Positions 38,856 to 50,147 of a stretch of 64,000 nt of DNA are shown here, one piece after another. Origin of the DNA: Mortierella sp. BCC40632 (taxonomy: Eukaryota; Mortierellomycota; Mortierellomycetes; Mortierellales; Mortierellaceae). Below the pieces are notes generated by a model, which had not been told where the DNA came from, did no database searches, and saw only the letters and a program-made list of their open reading frames with translations. Both the position numbers and the translations under genes were made by a program. Where the stretch lies: contig WAEK01000006.1 of the NCBI GenBank assembly GCA_011634665.1, positions 1 to 64,000 of the forward strand, in the 5' to 3' direction. The number at the start of each line of letters is the position of its first letter. Within the stretch, counting starts at the first letter, position 1.

Positions 38856-40008
38856 ATGGAACCCGTCGGTCTAGCATGCTTCGACTTTGACTGGTACAGA
38901 TTAGTGCATCAGGAAGAGAAGGAGAGAGATGGAGAGATGGAGAGAGTGAAAAAAGAATGAGAATGATGAGACAGCACTTTCTTTTTTTTGCGCATTGACC
39001 ATGGACTTTTTTATTCGACATCCATCTACTCATTCCACTAGGTCATTAATCGAGACGGATTCAGATCGGTTTGTCATCGAATACCTTTCACCGGCTCTCC
39101 GTACCAAGATGGATAACAGTACTGTTCAATGGACTGATCTCCAGTAAGTCTCTTTCTTTCTTTTCTTTTTTTTTTTTTTTTTTTTCTGACTGATGGCAAG
39201 AACTTTTCCTTTTTTTTTTTTTTTTTCACTCTTACTCTCAGGAACATGCTCCTGAAGGAATACCATGATGAGACTGGATCGAGTGATAAGGTCCGGGAGG
39301 CTCTAACACGAGTTCCCATGGACCCTGCCATGATCCAGGTCTGTCAATTACTTTATCAATCAGGATGGACCCTGGCTGTGATCTCGGATGCCAACTCAGA
39401 GTACATTGAACGTATCCTCGAGGTAAATTCCTAGAATCGCTTCTCTCTCTCTGTTATTCACTCTAAAGAAGGAGAAGAAGAAGAAGAAGAAGAAGAAGAA
39501 CCTCTCGACTCGGAACTTGGAAAGATTGACAAAAGATTTTTCTTTTCTTTTCAAATATTCTATCCGAGAATAGCACTACGGGATTCGTCAACTCTTTACA
39601 GCCATCATTACCAATCCTGCTCATTACGATGCTCAAGACCGACTTCATGTCCATCGTCTCATCCCAGCAGATGCTCCTCCACACGGTTGCCCACTTGGAA
39701 TTTGTTCACTCAATATTTGTAAAGGTCAGGAACTGGACAAACTTCTTCTCGCCTCAACAGGATTGCCAATGACTCCAAAGAGAATTCTTTATGTAGGCGA
39801 TGGTCGGAATGATTATTGTCCTGGATTGAGGTTAAGACATGAGGAGGACCTTTATTTTGTTCGCCGGGGCCGGACGCTTGAAAAATACCTTGTGCCAGGA
39901 TCCGAGATTACGAATGCTATCCGAGGCAAGATTGTTCATTGGGAGACGCCTAGTGAGATTTTGAAGGAACTACAGCAGGTCATCCCAATCCCAAAACAAA
40001 TCGGATAG
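38856..40008 (+). CDS. PHOSPHO-type HAD phosphatase, 251 aa
   Basis: Four exons join in phase: 38856-38893, 39042-39143, 39242-39422 and 39574-40008. The restored protein begins MEPVGLACFDFDWSLIETDS, matching the PHOSPHO1/PHOSPHO2 start. It carries the HAD motifs in order: motif I DFDWS with the catalytic Asp pair, motif II VISDANSEYI, and motif IV ILYVGDGRNDYCPGLRL. Its length and the C-terminal GRTLEKYLVPGSEI also fit the family. Animal members act on phosphocholine, phosphoethanolamine or pyridoxal 5'-phosphate; the fungal substrate cannot be told from the sequence. Motif I has Ser where the class usually has Thr. There is no signal peptide, so it is probably cytosolic. Confidence 0.88.
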
Positions 40009-40560
40009 GGATCGATCCTGGTAGAAATGGGGTAGACTAGAAATCCTAGAGTCCTCTCCCTATTTCATCCATTCAGAGTGAATTTAGGAAGAAAGGAAAA
40101 GAGTGAGCACAGAGAACCAACTTGTGATAAAAATGACAAAGATGCTTATTAAGTGGTTAGGTCTATGCTTCCTTTTATCTACAAAGAGCCACCGGTGTCT
40201 CATATATATTTTTTTTTCTTGTTTTTTTATTTTAAAGAAGAAAAAAAGAGTAAAGTACAACCATCGATAGTGTGAAAGTGGGTAGGATTCTAGAGTACAT
40301 GGTACAAGCTTACAGAAAAAAAAATGAAGAAAAAGATAATGTTGGAAGAGAAAAGCGGACTAAATGAGACCCTCACCACACTAGACTGGTGCTCATCAAT
40401 GAAAGGAGTAGGGGGGAAGAGTAAGAAAAAGAGGGAAAGTATGGGGTTGAATGGGCCGCCCATTTTCAGCAGCCAAGCACTAGCCTTTTTTTTTTTTTTT
40501 TTGTCGGGTTGGAGGTATGGTCATCACAATTGTTGTTGAAATAGTCATTAAAAAAAGTCA
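40009..40560. other. Convergent intergenic region
   Basis: Lies between the 3' ends of the phosphatase gene (+) and the Opi1-like gene (-). It is AT-rich, with T-runs near 40208-40230 and 40484-40502. The small frame at 40324-40539 has no recognisable features, and I see no gene. Confidence 0.5.
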
Positions 40561-43059
40561 TTACATGGCCTCTTGTTCAATAGCATGGCCTTCTGCTGCG
40601 AGACCAAGACCTGCAATCACCTCGGCACTCTTGCCACGCTTTTTGCGACGGCGGACTGTACTGCCCTGGAGATGCGTGGCGGTCATGCTGCGCTTCATCG
40701 GTCCATGGCCATTGGGTGCACCAGCGGCCGCTTGTTCAAACAAGTCCTCTTCTTCCTCACTGTCATCCATCGCTGCCAAAGAATCGTGTGCGTCCTCTTC
40801 CTCCGAGTTGGAGTCATCATCACCAGATCCAGTGCTCTTTTGACGATAGGCATGGCGGTTGTAATGGGAAGAGTGATGCGAGTAAAAATGATCTCGGTTT
40901 CCTAACCGTGGCGAAGACTTGAGACTGCGTGAAGGGGATCCCGAGGCCGAGTGGGATGGAGAGTGATGTGTGGTGTTGGTGTTGCTAGAGGATGTTTGGG
41001 ATTGTCTCAAAGAATATTGCTCGAGTCCCGAGCCAGGGAATCCTCCGGGCATCATGGCTGACCCGCCTGGAGCAGAGGGGAAGCCTGTAGGTGCCCAGCT
41101 TGGAAGACCTTCACTGTTGCTCTGGGGGTTAACACCGACATATCGGAGCTTATCCATCCAGCTCTCAGCCTTGTCCACAGTATCCTTAAAGATTGATGTA
41201 ACAGACTGAAGCATGTCTGAAGACTCGTTGGCGAGGATAAGAACTTTTGCGGCCTGTTCCGAGGTGTCGTTTAATGCCGCCATATCCCTAGCCAGGCGTT
41301 CAGGGTTCGTTGGTCCAAGAGAGGGCGATCCGATCGGGGTGGAGGGAACAGATTCATTGTTGAGAGTAGCCCAGCGGACGGGCATGGAGAGGATAAATTG
41401 ACGAACATTGATCTTGGCGTGGTCTGGAAGACAGGCACCCGCGTATCGGGAGACGACGTTGATCACTTTGCGAAGGGTCTCAACTACCTCCTTCTTGATC
41501 GACGCCAGAGTCGATGCAGCCGTAGTAGGGACAATGGCCTTGTTTTGGGAAGGGCTCGCCAACGACTCGAGAAACGAGCGCAAGAGTCCAATTTGGTGCT
41601 CGATATGATGGACAGCATACTAGAATCCATGTGTAAAGGGAAGATGGATCACAAATATTTCAGTTGGTTTCCTTCTATTGCCTGTGGATTTTTTTTTTTC
41701 TAGAGAGATCCTGTAGACAGGAAATGATTGCCTTACCTGTAGCCATTGGAGACAGTATTTGAGACTCCTCATGCTCTCCTCGCTGAACACGGCCACACCA
41801 GCCGCAGATGCCGTGCCGACAGTCGTCATGACACCCTTCCATCCTGAGAACTGTTGCGAGGGTGCAGAAGACGACTGCTGCAATTGTTGTTGCTGCTGTT
41901 GCTGTTGCTGCTTTGTGAAGCTGGTGGGCACAGGGTGAGCCGAGGCAACGTGATGACGATCCCGCTGACTGGACTGGGAGTCTGACCTTTGCCGGAAAGA
42001 AGCTATTTTTCCGCAAGGAGAGAAGGAAAGAAAGAGAGAGCCGCACCGGATATTGAAGGACAGCTAATTAGACTCTGGAAAAGCTCTTCCTGCTCCAAAA
42101 AGGATTTATCTTCCGACCAACGAAGATGAATTCTGGGGAATGGGGAGTTTGGTTGTTTTTTTTACCTTCATCGTGTCGCGTAGCATGGGGCCTAAAGACA
42201 TCCATGCTGGGCCTTGAGCCAGTAGATGAGGATGCTGTACTGCTCATGCTATCGCCCCGGGACCGGTGAGCGAAATACCCAGAGTCGCCAGATGAAAAGA
42301 CAATGTCGTTCGAGGAACGGCCAGAGTCTGCTGGAGAAGGGAATGCTTGGGCTGCCTCGGGCTTTGGGTAGACCTTTTCAATCCGCTCCAGCTGTCGACA
42401 TGCAAAGTCGTCGAGTTGGCCAAGTGTTGGTTCGAACTTTTCAAAGACCGGCTTTGATAAAGACTTGACTCCGGACTCGACCATCTCTGCTCCATACTAC
42501 CAAATGAAAGAGATGGGAAGGGAAGAGGACACCAATAACAAGTCAGAGGAGGGATGAGAAGCAATGACTAGGTATTACTCGAAGAAGAAGAGAGAAAAGA
42601 AAAGAAATACCCCTTCACCCCATCCTCCATAGAAAAGACATATACCTTCATGACTTTGCTGTTTTGCTTTCCATTCTCATAGGCCTTCAACGCAGAGTTG
42701 ACAAGGGGAAGACTCGACATCCGAGACATGAATGGCTTTGCAGGCATGGATGACTCGACGGCCGACGAAGCGTTAGTTGGGTGCGAACTGTTGGCCATAT
42801 CACCTAATGCCTCGGCAGCGATCCTCTCTGCCGGGTCCGAGGATTCGCAGTCATGTTGGAGGTGATGAGGATTGCAGTGTGGAGCAGGGGTCAGCTCTTC
42901 AAACTCGTCGTCGAGAGTGTTTATAGGATAGGTGGATGGTCGAGAGTATCCCGATGAAGGGTCGAGGTCGAGTGGATCATGGTCCAGGTCGTCGTTGTTG
43001 TTGTCCTGGTGACAGAGCTGTGAGATGGACATTGGCTGGGAAGCCTTGGCGGCGGACAT
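40561..43059 (-). CDS. Opi1-family transcriptional regulator, 682 aa
   Basis: Four exons join in phase: 42646-43059, 42166-42496, 41737-41981 and 40561-41619. Opi1-domain segments are spread across the introns: SSLPLVNSALKAYENGK, then YGAEMVESGVKSLSKPVFEK with FEPTLGQLDDFACRQLERI, then SEESMRSLKYCLQWLQ with YAVHHIEHQIGLLRSFLESL. In yeast Opi1 senses phosphatidic acid at the ER and represses phospholipid-synthesis genes; the same role here is inference. A poly-Gln stretch (KQQQQQQQQQLQQ) lies before the core domain. Near the C-terminus are an acidic serine-rich stretch and a basic RRRKKRGK cluster that may be a nuclear localisation signal. The N-terminal DDEFEELTP is acidic but is not a good FFAT match. 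Confidence 0.88.
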
Positions 43060-43202
43060 GTCGGGCGTAGTCTCGAACCGCCGTGGAAGGGGGAAAGGAT
43101 GAGGGAGGAGGACTCTAGAAAAGGAGACGGGCAGGGGTGGGGGAGAAAGAGAGAGAAGTGAGAGAGAGAAACAAGGGAGAGAGCCAAGGTAAACGAGGGT
43201 GA

Positions 43203-43205
<3 letters not shown>

Positions 43206-43246
<41 letters not shown>
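43206..43246. repeat. (GA)n microsatellite upstream of the Opi1-like gene
   Basis: About 20 uninterrupted GA units, roughly 150 bases upstream of the inferred start codon, in the expected 5' leader or promoter. Confidence 0.9.
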
Positions 43247-43248
<2 letters not shown>

Positions 43249-43537
43249 AAAGCCGATGAATGGGTTAGATAAGGGTCGATAGAGAGAAAGAGAAGAGCTA
43301 GTCCCAGGATAAGTGCTGCAGGCAGACACAGACACACATGTACACATGTGCACACACACACACACAACACACACACGGTCGGCCAAAAAAGACCGATAAA
43401 ACGATTCAGGGCCAGCCAGCCAGCACGGGAAATTAATAGCCAGCACATCCCATCATGACATATGACAATCAGATCGCCCGCGAATTATATTGGGCTCGAT
43501 ATTATTTAGAGAAAATATGCTGGGGTTGGGTCTTCTT

Positions 43538-43571
<34 letters not shown>

Positions 43572-43732
43572 CTCTCTCTCTTTCTCACTCATTCCTCAGT
43601 CCATTGACCTCTCCATTGGTCATGACCATTGTCATTTGTCATTTCATATGAACGACTCTCTTGGGGAGGAGGAAGAGGAGGAGGAGAGGAAGAAGAGTTC
43701 GAGCGACAGTCCGCAAGGACCAAGAGAGAGAA

Positions 43733-43736
<4 letters not shown>

Positions 43737-43776
<40 letters not shown>
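43737..43776. repeat. (TG)n microsatellite
   Basis: About 20 TG units flanked by purine-rich DNA. Alternating purine-pyrimidine DNA of this length can adopt the Z form. No gene overlaps it. Confidence 0.9.
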
Positions 43777-43777
<1 letters not shown>

Positions 43778-44147
43778 ATGTGGATCGTCTTCGATGAATG
43801 GAAAGCAGACTAAAGTCAGTGGGTTGGAGAATGAGCATGTACCTGGAGAAAGAGGCGAGGAGGTGAAAGGATCGAGGATCAGAACTGAAGAGTCGAGACG
43901 AGGTGGGGATGGGCAAGAGCGAGTAGGGTAGTATGGCAATGAGAGAGTAGGGATGGAGTATCGAATGACGAAAAACAATGGAAACAAAAGAGGGTGGGTA
44001 TACAGGTCGGATGCAATTGAATGAGAGGATCAGGTGGTGGTGGTGGTAGTGGTGGAGAGAAACAGGCAGGTAAGCAAGCAAGCGAGAAGAGAGAAAGAGA
44101 AAAGAACTGAGAATGAGAATGAGAGGATGAGCAGAACAAGCAGGTGG

Positions 44148-44186
<39 letters not shown>

Positions 44187-45539
44187 TGTGAACGCACAAT
44201 TTCACATGGCCAGCCGTGGCTTCTTCGGCCGCTCCGCTCCGCTCTCGCAGCGCCCTCTCGCCGGGGCCGGCCCAGACACATGTCCGCACGCAGGCCATGT
44301 GCATATCGTCGTCCTCCTCTCTCTCTCTTTCTCTCTCTTCTCTTGCACGGCATGTCCAAGCCTATTTCACATTATCTCTCTCTCTCTTCTCTCTCTCCCT
44401 TTCTCTTTCGTAGGGGAGCCTTCTGGGGGACAGCTGGTACCCTTTTTTTTTTTCGCTTGCTCTCTCTCTCTCTCCGACAATTCCGTCTTTGTCATGCTTC
44501 ACACGCGTGTCTGACCGGGTACGGTCTCCCCCACGTCTTCTTCCCCACCATCCTCTCTCTTGCTCTCTCTATTGTTGTCATGATTTCTACTGTTCCCATA
44601 TGCTTCTCCTCGAGGAGAGAGAGAGAGAGAGAGAGATACATCTGCATTCTCTGGAGACTGTCGCATGGACAACTGACCCTGTGTCACGCAAGAACTCCTT
44701 TAGCTCGTGCCTCTTGCCGCCTTTTGAGTCGCTGTGGCGACTTGTCTGTCTGTGTGTTTGTCCAGTCTATTTTTTTTCCTTCTCATTCCTGCCCATGTGG
44801 CTCGTGCGTTTCCTTGTCTTCTGCATGCCATTCGCATCAATAATCAAAAAAAGCAGCTGTGCAGCTTAGTGCTCGCATCATTGCTTCTTTCTCCCTCCCC
44901 CATTCCTCATCTTTACCCAACTGTCTGAGTGTCTGTCTAATTCTCCATTCTCTTTTTGTTTACATTGATGAGGTCCATTTTCTTGGTCGTCAAGCCCTGC
45001 CTCTCTCTCTCTCTCTCTTTTTTTTTTTTTTTTTTTTTTTTTTTGACTCATCTTTATCCGTCTTTACTTTCTCTGATTGAGGTGTCATCCCATCCACACT
45101 ATGCTCATTTCGCAAACACCAGTCCTTTCAGCCTTGGGCCAGATTTCTCACTCACACACATACATCATTTACTCTAGCTGATGACAGCTCCATTTAGCAT
45201 TACCTCGTCATTTCAGCTGACACGAGAATCTCCAAAGAGCAGTGCCTCCCGTGGACACACGCACATCTATTCTCTTTCTCTGAGAAGACAAACTCAGAGC
45301 ACGACTTACTCTGTATACAATATGTTGTTTACTCGAATCCCTTAGTTTGACAATAGTCCGAAGAAACCTGTCATTCAGTAACTGGCATACTTCGCCTCTC
45401 TTCCTCACTCTCACTCACCCTCTTTTTCCCTTGACAGTTGGAGGCCTCAAAAGCAGTTGCTAGAATTTGCGATTACAACATTGCGGTAACTAATCATTCC
45501 CCACAAGGTTAAATATGCTTACTGAAATGAGGTCCTTGG

Positions 45540-46230
45540 CGCTGCCTAGTTAGATACAGGATGGCGTCGGATCAAAGAGCCATAAAGCAATTGGATGTAC
45601 TGTCAAGAGGCCTTCAATGGTCACATTACTCTAAAGATGGATGCATTGTAGCATACTCCATCTACTCGACCTTCTAGAATAGCTCGCAAGACATGGTGGA
45701 ATAATCCAGTCCCAATAGCAGGAGTTCCTGTCCACACGACAACAAGTCTATTCGATGTCATGATACATGGTTGTGAGAGGTCTACATGGTTACAAAAGCC
45801 TTCAAGTTTCTAGGAAATGGGCGAGACAGATCCTGTGACAGAGCTTCAGCCTTCCTTTGCATGGAATCTACCTACATCACACTCCAGACTATCTTGAACA
45901 TTACTGGAGGATTAACATAAATCACTAGATTCAGGAACTTCTGTCCTTTCTACACCCGAGTCAAATCGTCAATCATTGACAAGTGCGACGGATTGAGGAA
46001 GCAATTGGCCAGGACAATGAGCTGCAAAATCTCTGAGATTACTCGGGTCCTTGGGATTAAATCTACTAGAGTGTTGGTTGCTCAATTGGGCAAGATAGCC
46101 TTGGACAACAGAGTTTTGATACTCGAGTCGGTCAAATAAGGGTGGGGATCCTACTCCAGCGTCTCCATTTCCATGTCGCACGGGAACAGCAGTCTATCTG
46201 AATAGTGAGAGGAGCTATTCTCAATAGTCT
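45540..46230 (-). pseudogene. Possible relic of an unidentified gene
   Basis: Two short minus-strand segments look coding-like rather than random. About 45969-46190 encodes text such as GDAGVGSPPLFDRLEYQNSV and GYLAQLSNQHSSRFNPKDPS. About 45610-45740 encodes GTPAIGTGLFHHVLRAILEG followed by RVDGVCYNASIF. Stops interrupt the region between them and I could not join them with convincing introns. I do not recognise the family. It could be a decayed gene or chance. It lies directly downstream of the sedolisin gene on the same strand. Confidence 0.25.
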
Positions 46231-46439
46231 CCAAGTTTACCTAATCTTTTCCTCGCCCCGCTACGGACAATAGCTATCGAGACAACAGCATTGCCATAGA
46301 CTGCTTTTTTCACCAACTTTACACAACAGTCTATATTTTCTGAAGCTTGATCCACACTCCTCCCTCGAAAAAATAAGAACTCATACTTGAAATTTATTAT
46401 ATATTACTAGGCTGAACGTACAAAAGCACCTTCACAAGA

Positions 46440-48164
46440 CTACATCAATTTCGACCATTGTGAGAAAATAGGTGTACCATATCCAGTAACAGGATCCCAG
46501 CCTACTGTAGCCGAGAATCCATCAGTAGAACAGGATGGGTTTTTTCCAACTGTGATATCCTTGAGGAGTGCTGGATTATTATAGATGTATCGATTCAAGA
46601 ACCCAAGTGGTTTCTTCCCTGCAGCGAGTCGTTCGTCATTAAGAAGGGCAACAATCGAGGCAACGATTGGAGCACTAGCGGATGTACCTTCAACAAGAAC
46701 AGATGTCTGATTAAGGACAATGACAATGCTCTTTCCGAGGGCCGAGATATCAGGGAATGCTCGGCCAGTAGAATTGTAAAGACCAGTGTACTGGGTACCC
46801 AGTTTTCTCAAATATTCGCTCACAGCTGCCGCTTGGTAGACAGGCCGAGCAAAAATATTTGAGAATCCTCCAGCAGACAGGTTAGCACCTGTCTCTGCCA
46901 TCCCTTGTGTAGCCCCAACGCTGGTCACAAATGGACAAGAGGCAGGGAATGTAGGCATAAACTTGGAATTATGACATTGGGTCATGTTTTTAGGGCGCGA
47001 ACCTGCCACTCCACCATCTCCGGAGGCGATGAGAACTGAGACACCCTTGAAGGCAAGTAGCTTGAATTCATCACACAAGCGACGGGCTAGGTTTGTACTA
47101 ACTTGGTGCTCATCGAATCCGTAACTAACGCTCACGACGCGAACTCTTGGATTATTTTTATAAACCGAGAAAAGATTGATAAACCCAATAATGGTTGGTG
47201 ATCCAGATGAATGGAAGAGAACTGGAACACCTGTTGCGAGACCTGCTGTATACTGGATATCCAGAGAGGCCTCGAGTCCTGGCTTGGACTCGTCATTTTG
47301 GCCTTTATCAATTAAGGCGACTTCAAAGCTAGAATTCGAATTCATATCTGGACGATAATCTTTCTTGAATTTTGCCAGATCAGCTTTGCTCGCATATTCA
47401 TTAACGAATCCAGGAACAGCCAAGATGTTGTCTTGTCGCGTTGCTGCTTGGGCTGGGATACCATAGAGCTGTTGGAGGCATCTCGGAGTTATATTTTGGT
47501 TGCAGTTGTCCTGTCTCTTCGATAGCAGGGTCGAGAATGGAGCCGCATTTTGGATGTCTTCATCAAAATCAATCGTTGGATAAATCGCAGCGATGCTTTC
47601 AGCAATCACATTGGGAATATTGATCGTCAAAGTACGAATGATAATCTTGCCGGTGGTATCGCTCTTGTACTTCTTGAACGTTGCTTTGAAGAGAGTTTCC
47701 AGGATTCCCACCTTCACCTCGAAACTGATCCATCCTTCCGAGTACTCGACAGTGATCCCAAAGACCTTGAGCCAGGACGTGATCAGATCAACCACTGTCT
47801 GCGGAGGGTAGACTTTGGCAATATCCTCCAGGGTTCCCTGGGTTCCACTAAGAATGAGTTGCTCGATCTGATCAAGACCCTGTAAGCTGAGGCCAATCTT
47901 GATAGCGAGTATTTCTTCAGTGACGACGTCTGGTAGCTCTGTCCAGCCCGGTGGGACAGTGACAACTGGACCGAAAGGAGTATAATCGCCAATGCCAGGA
48001 GGCATTACGGGAAAGGTAGGTGGGGCAGGAGGGGTGGGAAGAGCGGGGGGAGCGGGAGGAGGAGGAGGAGGAGGAGGAAATTGAGCGAGAGCAATTTGAA
48101 GCAAGATAGTGAAGATGAGGAACACAGCGATGCTAGGCATCGCCTTGAAGCGTGAAAACCCCAT
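46440..48164 (-). CDS. Secreted sedolisin-type serine protease (peptidase S53, TPP1-like), 574 aa
   Basis: Single-exon gene for an acid-active serine peptidase of the sedolisin/tripeptidyl-peptidase family. A signal peptide (IAVFLIFTILLQIALAQ) is followed by a proline-rich segment of about 25 residues with eight consecutive prolines, then a prodomain (about residues 65-215) and the catalytic domain. Catalytic features are all present: the E-x3-D pair in GLEASLDIQY, the oxyanion Asp in IASGDGGVAGS, and the nucleophile in VEGTSASAPIVAS. The C-terminal calcium site fits DITVGKNPSC and VGWDPVTGYGTP. I chose the ATG at 48164 because the open frame upstream to 48236 starts without ATG, and an AT-rich TATA-like stretch lies near 48272-48288. 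It probably acts outside the cell or in the vacuole. Confidence 0.92.
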   Translation of the reverse strand: MGFSRFKAMPSIAVFLIFTILLQIALAQFPPPPPPPPAPPALPTPPAPPTFPVMPPGIGDYTPFGPVVTVPPGWTELPDVVTEEILAIKIGLSLQGLDQIEQLILSGTQGTLEDIAKVYPPQTVVDLITSWLKVFGITVEYSEGWISFEVKVGILETLFKATFKKYKSDTTGKIIIRTLTINIPNVIAESIAAIYPTIDFDEDIQNAAPFSTLLSKRQDNCNQNITPRCLQQLYGIPAQAATRQDNILAVPGFVNEYASKADLAKFKKDYRPDMNSNSSFEVALIDKGQNDESKPGLEASLDIQYTAGLATGVPVLFHSSGSPTIIGFINLFSVYKNNPRVRVVSVSYGFDEHQVSTNLARRLCDEFKLLAFKGVSVLIASGDGGVAGSRPKNMTQCHNSKFMPTFPASCPFVTSVGATQGMAETGANLSAGGFSNIFARPVYQAAAVSEYLRKLGTQYTGLYNSTGRAFPDISALGKSIVIVLNQTSVLVEGTSASAPIVASIVALLNDERLAAGKKPLGFLNRYIYNNPALLKDITVGKNPSCSTDGFSATVGWDPVTGYGTPIFSQWSKLM

Positions 48165-50147
48165 TATGTAGGAGTAGAAATAACAGAAAGGAGGAGAACA
48201 AGGATGTGAAGAAAAAGTTTGTTGGATGACAAACAAGTGAGGATGCCTGAAATCTTAGTCTCTCGATCTTTGACTATTTAAATATTTTTTCTTCTTCATC
48301 TTCTTTGAGGAATGTGCACATTCAACCTACAGCTTGGGCTTCCTCAGGAGACAACAGACGCGACACCAGAAAACGTCTGATAAAAAAAAGGGGAGGGGAG
48401 GGAGGTTGAGGGACTGTTGCGCGTAACATTGCTGTTGAACCCTTGACCACCTCCTCTCAGGAGGCAGCCCAGGAGTACATTTCAGCCATCAGTTTATGCA
48501 AAAAGGCAAACGGACAGACGCGCTGGCTTGGGCATCTCCCCTATACGTTCCAAGATAAAAAGTCCCTTAAGCATCTATCGCACATCGGCTCATGCAGAAA
48601 ACGCGCTAGAAGAAGGCAGGGGAGAGGCACGCAAAGCAACGTCCGTGTTTAAATGATTTTGTGGTCTCGGCCCCACCTGTCCTACCAACCTGTGTGCCTT
48701 GGCGCTTCACCGAAGAAAGAACGACCTTCTCCGGTATGGACACAAAAGTCAAATTTCGAGCATCGTTTCCCAAAAAGCACGGTGGGAAGGATCAAAGGTG
48801 TTTTCTCTTCGTTTAATGAGGGAACGGGCCTGAGCGATATGCATCCAACAACGCAACACCAGCCCAATGCCGAAACTGTGAGCTGCTTACACCTTGACAA
48901 TCGATGCCGTTGCCTCTATCCATGATTTGAAACATCATTTCTCATTGCTCTTTTCGTCCCTTCAAGTCCATGAAGGATGTCTCTGCACCTCGATTTCCTC
49001 CCTCCTCCCCAATCCATGGATCCTCAAGCTACCTGTAGACTGAACTAGGTCCCAAAAATCGGTTTTCTGGACGGACATTGACGATCTCTTAGACTCAAAC
49101 GATCGGCCTCGGTATCTGTGAAGAAGGGGCTGCTGTAAGATCTAACTCTTGCTGAAGAATGCACCGTTAACCAACCTAACCACTGATTCAAGACATGCTT
49201 CTCTTATTCCCTCGAAGGGTGTGTGATTGACGTGGTGCAACAGGCCTACACAAAGCATGTCCCGAGGGTGCCTTTCCTATTGGAGAAACTAGACCCCATC
49301 TGGTACATTTCACTCTCTGTGGCACATTTGAAGAAGGCTCCTCCATGCTGTGGTCACACCTATCAAAAGGACAAGCTGGGGCGCTACCCAGCCATCACAT
49401 CGTTCTTGTTACATGTCCCGGCAGTTCGGTGGACTGTGTTTAGCATGATCATTAGATCTGGCATGGCTCTAAGGCTCTGAGGGGACTCGACAAGGATTGA
49501 AGAGGGGTCTGCTATTTTTTTTTTTTTTTTTTTTTTTTTATAAATATTTGAGGAGAGAGGAGTAAAGAGAGAGCAAGGGCAGAAGTGGGAAAATCCATGG
49601 AGGGGCTGCTGAAGGGCAGTGTAGGATAAACAAAGATTGAACATGAGCAGTGGGAGTTTGGCCGAGAAAGCAGGAGTAGGCCAGGGAGGACTCAAGACGG
49701 TGCATTACGGTGGTGCAGAGGACTTGTTTTGGCCATGTCTTGTCATTTTTGCAGGGAGGTGGTCGCTTGTCAGCATTTTTTTTTTTTTTTTTTTCGTTCA
49801 GATGAAACGTTTGGAGTGAAGTATGGGTATCGGTGCAAGATCGGTCACCTACATTCTACTCACGATTGAAATGCCCATGTCATAATTAAACTGGGGAGCT
49901 CAACAGAATGGTGCTTGTCCTGTGCGCATTGACAGTCGTTTAATACGATATGCTCTGAGGCCATCACATGTCTTTCGTATAACTTGGGAAGCTGTCAGCA
50001 TGGTAGAAATGTGAAAAAAGGAGGAAAGGAGTGTGGCCAACACCTTGGGGTAAACCCTTGAACGGTCAGGTATTCTTTCCTCATCTTACCTCTTCTCCTT
50101 CTCAAAACACTCGTCATTTTCCCATCTGATACTCCCGATATGTGCAG
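48165..50147. other. Intergenic region
   Basis: Contains the TATA-like stretch near 48272-48288 for the sedolisin gene, a T-run near 49515-49538 and another near 49778-49794. The short frames (48443-48652, 49223-49480, 49384-49695) show no recognisable domain. The missing first exon of the next gene may lie in the right part. Confidence 0.4.

Larger units (their letters stand above)
43060..46439. other. Long repeat-rich intergenic region
   Basis: 3.4 kb between the Opi1-like start and the sedolisin stop. The left part is dominated by (GA)n (43206-43246), (TG)n (about 43737-43776), CT tracts (about 44152-44182) and T-runs (about 45019-45044). Frames such as 44034-44843 are Ser/Leu/Arg simple sequence and are not credible genes. 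From about 45440 the DNA becomes ordinary and may hold a gene relic (separate entry). Confidence 0.5.

Noticed and set aside
44034..44843. 269-codon plus-strand frame
   Set aside because: Ser/Leu/Arg simple sequence from CT and GGT repeats; no recognisable protein features.
45800..45960. CRAL-TRIO-like phrase VNPPVMFKIVWSVM on the minus strand
   Set aside because: Too short, followed at once by a stop, and its neighbours do not resemble a Sec14-type domain.
48165..48236. Longer N-terminus for the sedolisin
   Set aside because: The upstream frame has no ATG, and the signal peptide fits the ATG at 48164.
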